Counted from the stretch's first letter, positions 7,820-17,640 are shown. The stretch: 64,000 nt of DNA from Streptococcus parasanguinis (GCF_032163505.1 NZ_CP134147.1:214501-278500), one strand, 5' to 3'. Made by a program: numbers and translations. Notes: generated by a model from the letters alone, not told the origin.

Positions 7820-8257
7820 ATGAAATACCTCGTTTTGGTCAGTCATGGTGGACTGGCAGAAGGTCTAAAGACATCACTAGCCATGTTTGCTGGTGATAAG
7901 ATGGATCAAGTCATCGCAGTTGGACTCAAAGAAGGAAAATCGGTCGATGACTTCGCAGTTGATTTCAGAGAGAGCATTTCAGGATTGACAGCTGATGATT
8001 CTGTTTTGGTCTTGGCAGATATCGTAGGTGGTAGTCCATTAACCACTGCAGCCACGGTTCTAGAAGAAGCTGGAAAGCTCGATGGAGCCTTGATCCTTGG
8101 TGGGATGAACCTCACCATGGCCTTGACGGCAGTTGTGATGAAGGATGTGTTGGATGGAGACGATTTGTCAGCTACCATCTTATCAGAAGCACGATCTGCA
8201 CTACAGCCTTTTGAAGTTTCAGCTACTAGTGCTGAAGAAGATGATGACGATATTTAA
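7820..8257 (+). CDS. levD: PTS mannose/fructose-family EIIA component
   Basis: The 145-residue cytoplasmic EIIA-Man domain accepts phosphate from HPr on the histidine in VSHGGLAEGL (His9) and passes it to LevE. The fold is confirmed by LADIVGGSPLTTAATVL and LGGMNLTMAL. Its acidic C-terminal tail (EEDDDDI) is common in separate EIIA chains. GGAGG precedes the ATG. It is the first gene of the levDEFGX operon, which imports and phosphorylates fructose/mannose-type sugars. Confidence 0.92.
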   Translation: MKYLVLVSHGGLAEGLKTSLAMFAGDKMDQVIAVGLKEGKSVDDFAVDFRESISGLTADDSVLVLADIVGGSPLTTAATVLEEAGKLDGALILGGMNLTMALTAVVMKDVLDGDDLSATILSEARSALQPFEVSATSAEEDDDDI

Positions 8258-8271
8258 TAGGGAGGTACCTT

Positions 8272-8766
8272 ATGGTAGTAACATTTGTACGGATTGATGA
8301 TCGCATGATTCACGGTCAGACAGTCACACGCTGGGCAAAAGAAAAACCATGTGATGGTTTGATTGCCGTAAACGATGCAGCAGCATCAAACAAGGTTTTG
8401 ATCCAAGCTTACAAAGGCGCATCAGACAAGAAAACCTTTGTATGGACAAAGGAAGCCTTTAAGGAAAAATCAGCAAAAGTAACAGAATCAGATAGTCGTT
8501 ACTTCTTAATCACCAAAAATCCAATCGATATGAAGGAAATTTTGGTCGACCAAGGGTTTGTCCCAGGTGATGTCAAAGAAATCATTGTTGGCCCTGCAAA
8601 TGATCGTCCTGGAGCTGTGAAATTGGGAAATAACCAATCCATCACTCAGGAAGAAGCAGAAGCCTTCCAAGCCATTCAAGCAGCAGGCTACAAGGTGAAA
8701 TTCCAATTGTTGCCAGATGTTTCCATCGGGTATTGGGATGATTTCAAATCAAAATTTGGTTTTTAA
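8272..8766 (+). CDS. levE: PTS mannose/fructose-family EIIB component
   Basis: The 164-residue EIIB carries the phospho-histidine in RIDDRMIHGQTVTRW (His14-15 region) and transfers phosphate to the incoming sugar bound by LevF/LevG. The closing segment FQLLPDVSIGYWDDF is typical of the family. It lies 14 bp after levD with a GGGAGG site, so it is co-transcribed. Confidence 0.92.
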   Translation: MVVTFVRIDDRMIHGQTVTRWAKEKPCDGLIAVNDAAASNKVLIQAYKGASDKKTFVWTKEAFKEKSAKVTESDSRYFLITKNPIDMKEILVDQGFVPGDVKEIIVGPANDRPGAVKLGNNQSITQEEAEAFQAIQAAGYKVKFQLLPDVSIGYWDDFKSKFGF

Positions 8767-8822
8767 AACTAACAGTCTGATCTGTTAGGTAAATAAATTT
8801 ACAAACAAAAGGAGCGTTTGTT

Positions 8823-9665
8823 ATGACAATTTCATGGATTCAAGCAATCTTGCTTGGTATTTTCGCCAGCTTGTCTTCAATGCCTGGTATGGGAGGTTCC
8901 AGTATCGGGAACTATACACTCGGTCGTCCTTTGATCGGTGGGTTGATTTCAGGTTTAATTCTTGGAGATGTGACAACCGGTATTATGGTCGGGGTTGCCC
9001 TTCAAGTCGTTTATATCGCCTTGGTAACACCTGGTGGTACCGTATCTGCCGATGTGCGTGCCATCTCTTACATCGGTGTTCCTCTTGCTATCTTGTTTGT
9101 GCATGCTAATAACATCACAGATGAAGCAGGAATCGCCGCAGCTGCAGCTCCAATCGGTGCAGCCGTTGGGACAATTGGTACAGTTCTTTTCTACGGTACC
9201 GCTACTATGAACTTGGTTTGGCAACACATTGGTTGGAAAGCCGTTGAAGAAGGAAACTTCAAAAAACTCTACGCAGTTGACTGGGTTTACCCTTGGATCT
9301 CTCACTTCCTCTTCTCTTTCCTTCCAACAATGATTATCACCAAATACGGTGAAAACATGGTTGATTTGATGAAACAATACCTTCCTATGGATGGTTACTG
9401 GATGAAAGCCCTCTTTACAGTCGGTGCTCTTCTCCCATGTGTCGGTATTGCCATCTTGTTGAAACAAATTGTTACAGAAGCAACTGACTTCATTCCATTC
9501 TTTGTTGGATTTACCTTGGCAAAATCTCTCGGATTGAACTTGGTATCCAGTGCCGTTGTTTCATTAATCTTTGCAGTAATCTACTATGAACTTGAAGTGA
9601 TCAAATCGATGAAAGCTGCTCCAGCCGGAGTGGTGGACCTAGACGATGATGAGGAGGATATTTAA
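8823..9665 (+). CDS. levF: PTS mannose/fructose-family EIIC component
   Basis: This 280-residue integral membrane protein of the EII-Sor/Man family has multiple hydrophobic spans and forms the sugar channel with LevG. Characteristic are the N-terminal LGIFASLSSMPGMGG-like region, GLILGDVTTGIMVGVALQ and the VTPGGTVSADVRA loop. The acidic tail DLDDDEEDI ends 1 bp before the levG start. An AAAGGAG site precedes its ATG. Confidence 0.9.
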   Translation: MTISWIQAILLGIFASLSSMPGMGGSSIGNYTLGRPLIGGLISGLILGDVTTGIMVGVALQVVYIALVTPGGTVSADVRAISYIGVPLAILFVHANNITDEAGIAAAAAPIGAAVGTIGTVLFYGTATMNLVWQHIGWKAVEEGNFKKLYAVDWVYPWISHFLFSFLPTMIITKYGENMVDLMKQYLPMDGYWMKALFTVGALLPCVGIAILLKQIVTEATDFIPFFVGFTLAKSLGLNLVSSAVVSLIFAVIYYELEVIKSMKAAPAGVVDLDDDEEDI

Positions 9666-9666
9666 A

Positions 9667-10503
9667 ATGGCTGATAGAAAGAAAATTTCAAAGAAAACAT
9701 TAGCAAAAGCATTCCATCATTGGTATTATGGTCATTTGACTTGTTTCTCTCAAGAACATATGCAAACCTTCGGGTACTTGACTTCTATGCTTCCAATCGT
9801 AGAAGAAATGTATGACACAAAAGAAGAACAAAAGGATGCTATGCAAACCTATACGGCCTTCTTCAACACTGAACCACAACTTGGATCTCTTGTTGTAGGG
9901 ATCACAGCTGGTTTGGAAGAAGCGCGTGCAAACGGAGATGCAGTGGATGGCGAAACCATCAACGGTATGCGTGCCGGTTTGATGGGACCAATCGCTGGTA
10001 TTGGTGACTCATTGGTTGTTGGTACCTTGATCCCAGTTCTCTTGGGGATTGCCCTTGGACTTTCTAAAGGTGGTAACGTCGCTGGTGCCCTCTTCTACAT
10101 CGTCGTATGGAACCTCTTAGTCTACTTTGGTATGCGCTTTGCCTTCTTCAAAGGTTACCAATTAGGGGATAAAGCCGTTGAATTCCTTGTAGGACCAAAA
10201 GGACAAGCTCTTCGTAAAGCGATCAGCGTCGTCGGTGGTATGGTTATCGGTGCCGTAGCAGCTACTTGGGTATCTGTTACAACAGCCCTTCAATTCAAGA
10301 ATTCTGAAGGAAAAGTCTTCTTGAACATCCAAGAAAAGATCGATGGTGTTTATCCAGGTCTCTTGACAGCAGCCTTCATCACTCTTTGCTGGTGGTTGAT
10401 GTCTAAGAAAAAAATTTCACCAAACAAAGTTATGTTACTTCTCGTTGTAGTGGCTTTGATCGGTGTTGCCCTTGGTATCTTTGACCCACATCTTAAATAC
10501 TAA
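9667..10503 (+). CDS. levG: PTS mannose/fructose-family EIID component
   Basis: The 278-residue EIID membrane subunit partners LevF. Hallmarks are WYYGHLTCFSQEHMQTFGYL near the N-terminus, the GLMGPIAGIGDSLVVGTLIP segment and a C-terminal membrane span ending in FDPHLKY. I start it at ATG 9667, preceded by GAGGAGG inside the end of levF; an upstream in-frame ATG at 9646 would overlap levF and lacks that spacing. Confidence 0.9.
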   Translation: MADRKKISKKTLAKAFHHWYYGHLTCFSQEHMQTFGYLTSMLPIVEEMYDTKEEQKDAMQTYTAFFNTEPQLGSLVVGITAGLEEARANGDAVDGETINGMRAGLMGPIAGIGDSLVVGTLIPVLLGIALGLSKGGNVAGALFYIVVWNLLVYFGMRFAFFKGYQLGDKAVEFLVGPKGQALRKAISVVGGMVIGAVAATWVSVTTALQFKNSEGKVFLNIQEKIDGVYPGLLTAAFITLCWWLMSKKKISPNKVMLLLVVVALIGVALGIFDPHLKY

Positions 10504-10534
10504 GGTAAAAAAACGAATTTGCTAGTAGGAGTTT

Positions 10535-10586
10535 TTGAGAATGAAGTGAATGGACCTCCTTTACTTGCACTTCATTCTCAATTTTT
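10535..10586 (+). terminator. intercistronic hairpin between levG and levX
   Basis: A perfect 14-bp inverted repeat (10535-10548 with 10568-10581; arms TTGAGAATGAAGTG and CACTTCATTCTCAA) is followed by five T residues, 15 bp before levX. It may reduce read-through or protect the upstream mRNA. Confidence 0.7.
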
Positions 10587-10601
10587 ATCAGGAGGAATCC
10601 C

Positions 10602-10895
10602 ATGGTTACAAAACAAGAACTTGTCAATGGATATGAAACAGAAATCAAGTACCAACGCCACATGCTTGAAAACCTTGGTCGTTGGTTCAGCTTACTCTTT
10701 ATCATTGCCAGTATTGGTGTGGTATTGATCTATCTCTTTCACAAAAGTTTCCTTCCACTCTTGATCCTCGGGATTTTACTAGCCTTGATTGGAATTTTAG
10801 GCATGATTGTTTTTGGATATGGCATCTACCGCGGGCGGATCAATCTTCAAAAAGTGATCGATGATTTCAATCAAAAATTGACAATTTTAAATTGA
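10602..10895 (+). CDS. levX: small membrane protein LevX
   Basis: The 97-residue protein has two hydrophobic segments (about residues 28-46 and 50-73) flanked by charged ends, so it is probably a two-pass membrane protein. Its place after levG matches levX of S. mutans, whose function is poorly defined. AGGAGG precedes the ATG. It sits behind the strong hairpin at 10535-10586, so its expression may be lower than that of levDEFG. Confidence 0.75.
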   Translation: MVTKQELVNGYETEIKYQRHMLENLGRWFSLLFIIASIGVVLIYLFHKSFLPLLILGILLALIGILGMIVFGYGIYRGRINLQKVIDDFNQKLTILN

Positions 10896-10904
10896 AATTT
10901 TAGA

Positions 10905-10936
10905 AACATCTCATCTATTTTTGAGGTGTTTTTTTC
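10905..10936 (+). terminator. terminator of the lev operon
   Basis: AACATCTCA pairs with TGAGGTGTT (one G-T pair), followed by seven T residues. Confidence 0.8.
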
Positions 10937-11002
10937 TTGACTATTTCTGACCAAGTGATACAATAGAAACATAAGTTAGCACTTACGTATAGAGAGTGCT
11001 AA
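10937..11002 (+). promoter_or_regulatory. groESL promoter with CIRCE operator
   Basis: TTGACT (10937-10942) and TACAAT (10959-10964) are 16 bp apart. The CIRCE element lies at 10976-11002: TTAGCACTT, 9 bp, GAGTGCTAA, with one mismatch to the consensus TTAGCACTC-N9-GAGTGCTAA. HrcA repression of groESL through CIRCE is established in streptococci. Confidence 0.92.
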
Positions 11003-11024
11003 AAACACGTATGGAGGAATGAAC

Positions 11025-11306
11025 ATGTTAAAACCATTAGGAGACCGTGTGGTCTTAAAAGTAGAAGAAAAAGAACAGACTGTTGGAGGTTTTGTCCTCG
11101 CAGGTGCGAGCAAGGCCGATACAAAAACAGCTGAAGTGGTTGCCGTTGGTGAAGGTGTGCGTACCCTAAGTGGTGAACTCATCGCTCCAGCTGTAAAAGC
11201 AGGAGACCACGTTTTGGTTGAAAGCCATGCAGGAATTGAAGTGAAAGATGGGGAAGAAACCTACACCATCGTTGGAACAGCAAACATTCTTGCAATTGTA
11301 GAGTAA
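11025..11306 (+). CDS. groES: co-chaperonin GroES
   Basis: This 10-kDa co-chaperonin caps the GroEL barrel during protein folding. It is recognised by the start [18 protein letters not shown], the mobile loop [10 protein letters not shown] and the EVVAVGEG strand. I choose ATG 11025, 7 bp after GGAGG; ATG 11019 is only 1 bp from it. Length is then 93 residues, usual for streptococci. It forms an operon with groEL 21 bp downstream, under CIRCE/HrcA control. Confidence 0.95.
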   Translation: MLKPLGDRVVLKVEEKEQTVGGFVLAGASKADTKTAEVVAVGEGVRTLSGELIAPAVKAGDHVLVESHAGIEVKDGEETYTIVGTANILAIVE

Positions 11307-13030
<1,724 letters not shown>

Positions 13031-13033
13031 TAA

Positions 13034-13075
13034 GAAAATAAAGAAGGCGTTATCGGCCTTCTTTATTTTCTGTCG
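13034..13075 (+). terminator. groESL terminator
   Basis: A perfect 15-bp stem (13034-13048 with 13056-13070) has a U-rich 3' arm (GCCTTCTTTATTTTC). From here to 13164 there is a second hairpin-rich stretch, including CCAG-CGC/GCGG-CTGG at about 13111-13133, and no gene. Confidence 0.75.
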
Positions 13076-13164
13076 TAACCTGATACCCATGATTGGTTCT
13101 AAAGCACGAATCATTTGACGCCAGCCGCTATTGTGCGGTCTGGCTAATCGTCTTACTAGCTCAA

Positions 13165-13345
13165 AGAGAGTGGAACAGAAATCGGTAATTCGTTAGAATT
13201 CGATTTCGTTGTCCCACCTCCGCACAGTTGAGTAGGGCTGTAAAAGCTGATGAAATCAGCGTAGTAGAGCCCACTCAACCACTGCGTCTTGCTCGACAAT
13301 CCAAAAATAATTGAGAGGCTAGGACTTTTGTCCCAGCCTCTTTTT
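13165..13345 (+). repeat. 181-bp intergenic repeat, copy A
   Basis: This is nearly identical to 15921-16102, with only a few substitutions seen. Internal structure is a GAAATCG/CGATTTC hairpin, a long GTTGAGT-GGGCT/AGCCC-ACTCAAC hairpin (13227-13279) with inner GCTGAT/ATCAGC, and a terminal GAGGCT-GGAC/GTCC-AGCCTC stem followed by T residues that can act as a rightward terminator. It has the same orientation as copy B. It resembles known families of dispersed streptococcal intergenic repeats, but I cannot name it. Confidence 0.9.
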
Positions 13346-13441
13346 ATCGTGCTTTGGGATTTTCATTTGTTATGGAATAATATTTTTATTTTAAATTTTG
13401 TAACAGAAATGATAAATACTAATTAAAGAGGACTTGCGTAG

Positions 13442-13621
13442 ATGCTTGGGAATCAAGCATTTGCGGTGTTTTCAGGCAGAGGGATATTTGCCAACAAATT
13501 GCAATACAAATTAACTGATTTTGTAATAATTCTAGTGTATACTAGTAAGAGTAGATCACAGGTCTACATTGTTGCAAGGGGAGAACTTCCCACATACATG
13601 TCTATTGACAATAAAACTTGA
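13442..13621 (+). CDS. possible 59-residue protein (uncertain)
   Basis: An open frame runs from ATG 13442 to TGA 13621, with AGAGG about 10 bp upstream. The product would be 59 residues with a hydrophobic middle (KLTDFVIILVYTS) and no recognised domain or signal peptide. The 3' half overlaps the structured RNA proposed at 13534-13752, so the frame may be fortuitous. No double-glycine leader or pheromone-type sequence is seen in it. Confidence 0.25.
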   Translation: MLGNQAFAVFSGRGIFANKLQYKLTDFVIILVYTSKSRSQVYIVARGELPTYMSIDNKT

Positions 13622-13752
13622 TCGTAATATCGCTGTTAGTAAAATGAGAGTTTGAACATAGCATAGATTTTATCGACCTTTTTCATATTAAAAAATATTT
13701 TTCAAATTCCCCTTGCGCAAGCTCTTCCGGATTCCTCCGGGAGAGTTTTTTT
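13534..13752 (+). ncRNA. probable structured small RNA upstream of the LytTR regulator
   Basis: A promoter with TTGCAA (13499-13504) and TGTAAT (13522-13527), 17 bp apart, would start RNA near 13534. The segment ends in a 9-bp hairpin (13722-13730 with 13737-13745) and seven T residues. A 9-bp long-range pair, GCAAGGGGA (13574-13582) with TCCCCTTGC (13708-13716), closes the molecule. Local hairpins are GTAGA/TCTAC and GGGGA/TTCCC. It does not look like 6S, SRP, tmRNA or RNase P RNA. Position beside a quorum-type regulator recalls FasX of S. pyogenes, but homology is unproven. Confidence 0.5.
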
Positions 13753-13862
13753 GTTAAGGAGAAAAGGTAGAAGGGCTATTAAGTCTCTTTTGAAAGAGTG
13801 GCTCAGCAGGCATCATTTATGGTAAAATAGAACATATTCGTAGAGGGGAAGGAGTGAGGACT

Positions 13863-14597
13863 TTGTTGAAGATTTTTGTGTTAGAAGATGAATGGATCCA
13901 ACAATCGCGTATCGAAGCGGTCTTGCAGGATCTCATCCGTCAAAAATTCTTGCAATGCAAAGCGCCAGAAGTGTTTGGGAAGTCAAGCCAGTTGCTGGAT
14001 GCTATCACAGAGAGAGGCGCCCATCACCTATTCTTTTTAGATATCGAGATTAAAGGTGAGGAGAAAAAAGGTCTGGAGATCGCAAAAGAGATTCGTAAGA
14101 AAGACCCCCATGCGACCATTGTCTTTGTCACCACTCACTCTGAATTCATGCCCATTACCTTTCAGTACAAAGTAGCTGCCTTGGATTTTATCGATAAAAC
14201 GCTGAGTGAGGAAGAGTTCAAAGAGAGAATCAGCTCAGCCATCGACTATACCTTGGAGCAAGCTGGGACCACGATTGCGCAAGATGCCTTTACGTTTGAG
14301 AGTGCGATGGCGCGTGTACAAGTTCCTTTTAATAAGATTTTGTATGTTGAAACGTCTCCAGCCATTCACAAGGTCATTTTACACACCCAGGAAGAGCGCT
14401 TGGAATTTTACGCTAGTATTGCCGATATCGAAAAAGCAGATCCCCGCTTGTATCGGTGCCACCGCTCCTTTGTGGTGAATCCGCAAAATATTACGAAGAT
14501 TGATAAAGAAGCCAAGAAAGCTTTTTTTGAAAATGGAGACAATTGCTTGATCTCACGGACCAAGTATAGAGGCTTACTGGAAGCTTTGAAAAAATAG
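13863..14597 (+). CDS. LytTR-family response regulator (BlpR/ComE/FasA-like)
   Basis: This is a receiver domain (residues 1-120: FVLEDE acidic pocket, phospho-acceptor Asp in FFLDIEIKG, Lys in FIDKTLSE) followed by a LytTR DNA-binding domain (about 140-244: ILYVETS, RLYRCHRSFVVNPQNI). Such regulators act with peptide-sensing GHKL kinases in bacteriocin, competence or virulence control. Start choice: TTG 13863 gives MLKIFVLEDE and is 8 bp from AAGGAG; a GTG at 13854 overlaps the ribosome site. An extended -10 (TGGTAAAAT) lies about 30 bp upstream. The kinase follows after 12 bp. The regulated peptide was not found. Confidence 0.85.
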   Translation: MLKIFVLEDEWIQQSRIEAVLQDLIRQKFLQCKAPEVFGKSSQLLDAITERGAHHLFFLDIEIKGEEKKGLEIAKEIRKKDPHATIVFVTTHSEFMPITFQYKVAALDFIDKTLSEEEFKERISSAIDYTLEQAGTTIAQDAFTFESAMARVQVPFNKILYVETSPAIHKVILHTQEERLEFYASIADIEKADPRLYRCHRSFVVNPQNITKIDKEAKKAFFENGDNCLISRTKYRGLLEALKK

Positions 14598-14609
14598 AGG
14601 GAGAAAGAA

Positions 14610-15914
14610 TTGCTGTTAGATATTCTAATGTCTTACCTAAAGTTCTTCGTCAGCATGCTGATCTATCGTCATATCAGTAGACAAGAGTTCACCTTGCGCT
14701 GGCTCTTTTTGTGCCCCTTCTTCTTTGCAATTATCTTTACCCTTGTGCCACCGGTAGGCTTTTTTGGCTATTTCTTAGTATTTATTGCCTATAGTTTCTA
14801 TCGAAATCGTAACATACGACACCTTTTGAATATTTTTTACGGGCTCTACCCGGTTGTCATGGAGAGTCTCATTGGGCGCCTCCTAGCCTTTTATGTCTTT
14901 CCGATGCTCGGGATTGTACTTGTTCATGAGGCATCTGTCAGCTGGTATGATGCTCTACTTGAATTGTTGGTCTTTCCTGTTTATATAGGAATCACTAAAT
15001 TGTTAAAACTAGATTTTACAGATTTGAAAGTAGGGTTTCAACGGCAGTATTTTAATCGTTTCTTACTCCCAATGAATCTTTCCATGTTTGTGTATTTGCT
15101 CAGTGTTGTAGGTCTGGTGGTTTTTGAGGATGCTATTCCTCATGCAGATGCTTTACGGGAACAGTTAAATAGTATTTATCTGATTTTGTTTTTTGTGATG
15201 CTCTTGTATTTCAATGCAGTGTCCAAAGAACGATTGAAACAAGAGATTCTAGAGCAAAAAGATAGGCAACTGCAGGAGTTAGCCACCTATAGCCAACACG
15301 TCGAAATGCTCTATGGGGAGATTCGTGCCTTTCGTCATGATTACCTGAATATTTTAACCAGTCTCAAGTTAAGTATTGAGCATGAAGATCTCAATGCGAT
15401 CAGGGAAGTCTATGAGAATGTTCTTCGAGAGAGTGGCCAACAATTTTACGATAGCAAGTTTGATATTGCCAAACTCAGTCACATTGAAAATCCAGCTGTA
15501 AAAAGTGTTCTGTCCGCAAAATTATTGGAGGCTCAAAACAAAGGGATTGGGATCTCTGTCGAGATCGATGAACCTGTTCGAGATTTATTCATCGAGGTTT
15601 TAGATTTCATCACCTTCTTATCCATCCTTTGTGACAATGCTATCGAAGCGAGTCTTGAATCAGAGGACCCCCAGCTGACTCTTGCCATGCTCCAGGAGAC
15701 GAACTCCCTTATTTTAATAGTTGAAAATAGTACAAAAGCTGAAAAAATAGATCTGGCGAGAATTTTTGAAAAAGACTACTCGAGTAAAGGAGAGGGCCGC
15801 GGTCTTGGATTGTACAAGATCCAACAATTACTGGAAAAGTATCCCAAAACGACAGTGTCTACCAAGAGTTCAAACTACCGATTTACCCAAAGCCTGACCT
15901 TTTGGAAGGAATAA
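14610..15914 (+). CDS. GHKL sensor histidine kinase (BlpH/ComD/FasB-like)
   Basis: The 434-residue protein has an N-terminal half with six or so transmembrane segments (residues 1-215), a coiled linker, an H-box in IRAFRHDYLNIL (His near residue 247) and a GHKL ATPase domain (SILCDNAIEASLE, GRGLGLYKI). This is the architecture of streptococcal peptide-pheromone receptors. The TTG start has a GGGAGAAAG site. It is the kinase for the regulator upstream. Its stop is only 6 bp before repeat copy B, whose end hairpin may terminate the operon. Confidence 0.85.
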   Translation: MLLDILMSYLKFFVSMLIYRHISRQEFTLRWLFLCPFFFAIIFTLVPPVGFFGYFLVFIAYSFYRNRNIRHLLNIFYGLYPVVMESLIGRLLAFYVFPMLGIVLVHEASVSWYDALLELLVFPVYIGITKLLKLDFTDLKVGFQRQYFNRFLLPMNLSMFVYLLSVVGLVVFEDAIPHADALREQLNSIYLILFFVMLLYFNAVSKERLKQEILEQKDRQLQELATYSQHVEMLYGEIRAFRHDYLNILTSLKLSIEHEDLNAIREVYENVLRESGQQFYDSKFDIAKLSHIENPAVKSVLSAKLLEAQNKGIGISVEIDEPVRDLFIEVLDFITFLSILCDNAIEASLESEDPQLTLAMLQETNSLILIVENSTKAEKIDLARIFEKDYSSKGEGRGLGLYKIQQLLEKYPKTTVSTKSSNYRFTQSLTFWKE

Positions 15915-15920
15915 TGGAAG

Positions 15921-16102
15921 AGAGAGTGGGACAGAAATCGGTCATTCGTTAGAATTCGATTTCGTCGTCCCACCTCCGCACAGTTGAGTAGGGCTGTAAA
16001 AGCTGATGAAATCAGCGTAGTAGAGCCCACTCAACCACTGCGTCTTGCTCGACAATCCAAAAATAATTGAGAGGCTAGGACTTTTGTCCCAGCCTCTTTT
16101 TT
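15921..16102 (+). repeat. 181-bp intergenic repeat, copy B
   Basis: Second copy of the element at 13165-13345, in the same orientation, directly after the kinase gene. The right end forms GAGGCT-GGAC/GTCC-AGCCTC plus a T-run and probably terminates the kinase transcript. The pair brackets the small RNA, regulator and kinase as a cassette of about 2.8 kb. Confidence 0.9.
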
Positions 16103-16203
16103 GACCATTCACGACGATTTTCTGACCGATTCTGACAGAGAGCCACAAAGCCTGCCTCTTTGAAGTATACTGTACACAAGATCAATAAGAAAAGAGGGAT
16201 CGT

Positions 16204-16884
16204 ATGTTTCAGGTCGCATCTATTACAAAATCATTTAAGGAGAAGACAGTATTAAAAGGGGTGTCTTTTTCGATAGAAGAAGGAGACAAAATTGCCTTGC
16301 TAGGAAATAATGGGGCAGGTAAAAGCACCCTGTTCAATATTATCGCTGGACAGCTCCAGGCCGATTCGGGGACGATAAAGACTTCGCTTGATTTTCAAAG
16401 AGAAATTGGGATGATGCCTCAGGGGGATCTGCTCATCGAGGATCTAACCCTTGCTGAATTCGTCGAATTAAAAAGCCGGATGAATCAGCTGAAGCAGGCT
16501 GATATCAATGGACTCTTAGAAATGGTCGAATTAAGAGAATCAAGAGAGCAGATGGTAGGAAGTCTTTCCGGTGGTCAAAAGAGACGCTTGTCCTTGTTGG
16601 TAACTATTTTGAATCATCCAAAGTTGATTTTTTTAGATGAGCCAACGACTGGCATGGACTTGGAAGCAGTGGATAATTTTTGGAAATTGCTGGAGCAGCA
16701 AGAGTTTACATCTGTTGTGGTGACCCATGATTTCAACCAAATTGATGCCTTTTTTACAAAAGTCTTGATTTTAAAAGATGGTCGAATTGCTGCCACAAAG
16801 TCTGTTGAGGACATTCACCAGGCTGGTCAAACCATTGAGCAGTATTTCCGAGAAGAGATGAATAAAGGAGGGGAACAAGCATGA
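16204..16884 (+). CDS. ABC transporter ATP-binding protein
   Basis: The 226-residue ATPase has Walker A GNNGAGKST (residues 35-43), a Q-loop in MMPQGDLL, signature LSGGQKRRL and Walker B LIFLDEPTTGMD, then the switch histidine in VVVTHD. It is of the drug/peptide-export (CcmA/BcrA-like) class. It overlaps the permease gene by 4 bp, forming a two-gene exporter. A TATACT -10 box lies about 35 bp upstream. The preceding LytTR two-component system may regulate it, although the intervening repeat has a terminator. Confidence 0.88.
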   Translation: MFQVASITKSFKEKTVLKGVSFSIEEGDKIALLGNNGAGKSTLFNIIAGQLQADSGTIKTSLDFQREIGMMPQGDLLIEDLTLAEFVELKSRMNQLKQADINGLLEMVELRESREQMVGSLSGGQKRRLSLLVTILNHPKLIFLDEPTTGMDLEAVDNFWKLLEQQEFTSVVVTHDFNQIDAFFTKVLILKDGRIAATKSVEDIHQAGQTIEQYFREEMNKGGEQA

Positions 16885-17588
16885 AAAAGATTCAATTAAA
16901 ACAAGTTTTACGAAATAAGCGCTTTGTATTATTCACCATTATTTTACCCATAGGCTGGTATATCTTCTTTGATCAGCTTCAAAAAGGAGTTTCGCCAAGT
17001 ATTTTATTAGGTATTGCCGTATTTATCGGGGTCATTGGCAATAGCCTTGCAACTTTTAGTAAGCGTATCGCCTCAGATATTGGGTTTTATTCTTTTGAAT
17101 CCCACTTTACAAGCTATAGTGTCAAGAACTATTTATGGGATCAATCGATCGTACAACTGATTCTGAACAGCTTGATCTTTTTAGCAGTACTAGTAGTTGC
17201 TGTTCTAGGTTTTCACTTTCCAGTGACGACTAGCCTGTTGGTGCAATTTTTCCTCTTATCCTTGATGGGGATATACTTTAGCGTGATTGGCTTTGTTCTT
17301 GGGGTAAGAGTAGATGCCAAGACGATTGATACCATTGGCTTTCCTGTCATTATTTTGGCTGCTATGACCATTATTCCCTTTGATACGCTTGGCGCAAGTG
17401 GAGGATTTATGGACCTGGTTGGCAAGCTACAACGGGCTTTCCCGGGCTATTATTATACAAAGCTGATCCAAGATTTGACCGAGAAACAAACGATCGATGT
17501 CTCTCAATTGGCGCTCTTTGTTGCTGTATTTGGATTGAATTTGCTATTTTTCTATCTGCTCGTACCCAAAGGGAAAATGGGGAACTAA
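16881..17588 (+). CDS. ABC-2 type transporter permease
   Basis: The 235-residue protein has six hydrophobic segments and the overall layout of ABC-2 export permeases: a short cytoplasmic start, TM1 at about residues 14-30 and a final TM at 210-228. It pairs with the ATPase whose stop codon it overlaps. Substrate unknown; candidates are a bacteriocin or other antimicrobial, judging from the LytTR system next door. Confidence 0.8.
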   Translation: MKKIQLKQVLRNKRFVLFTIILPIGWYIFFDQLQKGVSPSILLGIAVFIGVIGNSLATFSKRIASDIGFYSFESHFTSYSVKNYLWDQSIVQLILNSLIFLAVLVVAVLGFHFPVTTSLLVQFFLLSLMGIYFSVIGFVLGVRVDAKTIDTIGFPVIILAAMTIIPFDTLGASGGFMDLVGKLQRAFPGYYYTKLIQDLTEKQTIDVSQLALFVAVFGLNLLFFYLLVPKGKMGN

Positions 17589-17597
17589 GAACAGTTA

Positions 17598-17640
17598 AAT
17601 AAGAAAATGAGTAGGAGTTACCCCTACTCATTTTCTTATT
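17598..17640. terminator. bidirectional terminator
   Basis: An 18-bp inverted repeat (17598-17615 with 17623-17640), T-rich on both outer sides, separates the convergent permease and SPFH genes. Confidence 0.88.

Noticed and set aside
8955..9467. 170-codon open frame on the minus strand inside levF
   Set aside because: It is antisense to a well-supported EIIC gene, has no ribosome site and encodes a Cys/His-rich sequence typical of reverse-frame artefacts.
13442..13621. Pheromone precursor gene for the GHKL kinase
   Set aside because: The 59-codon frame has no double-glycine leader or signal peptide; it is kept only as a low-confidence frame.
13534..13752. SRP RNA, tmRNA or RNase P RNA at this locus
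   Set aside because: Conserved cores of these RNAs are absent, and the length is wrong for RNase P and tmRNA.
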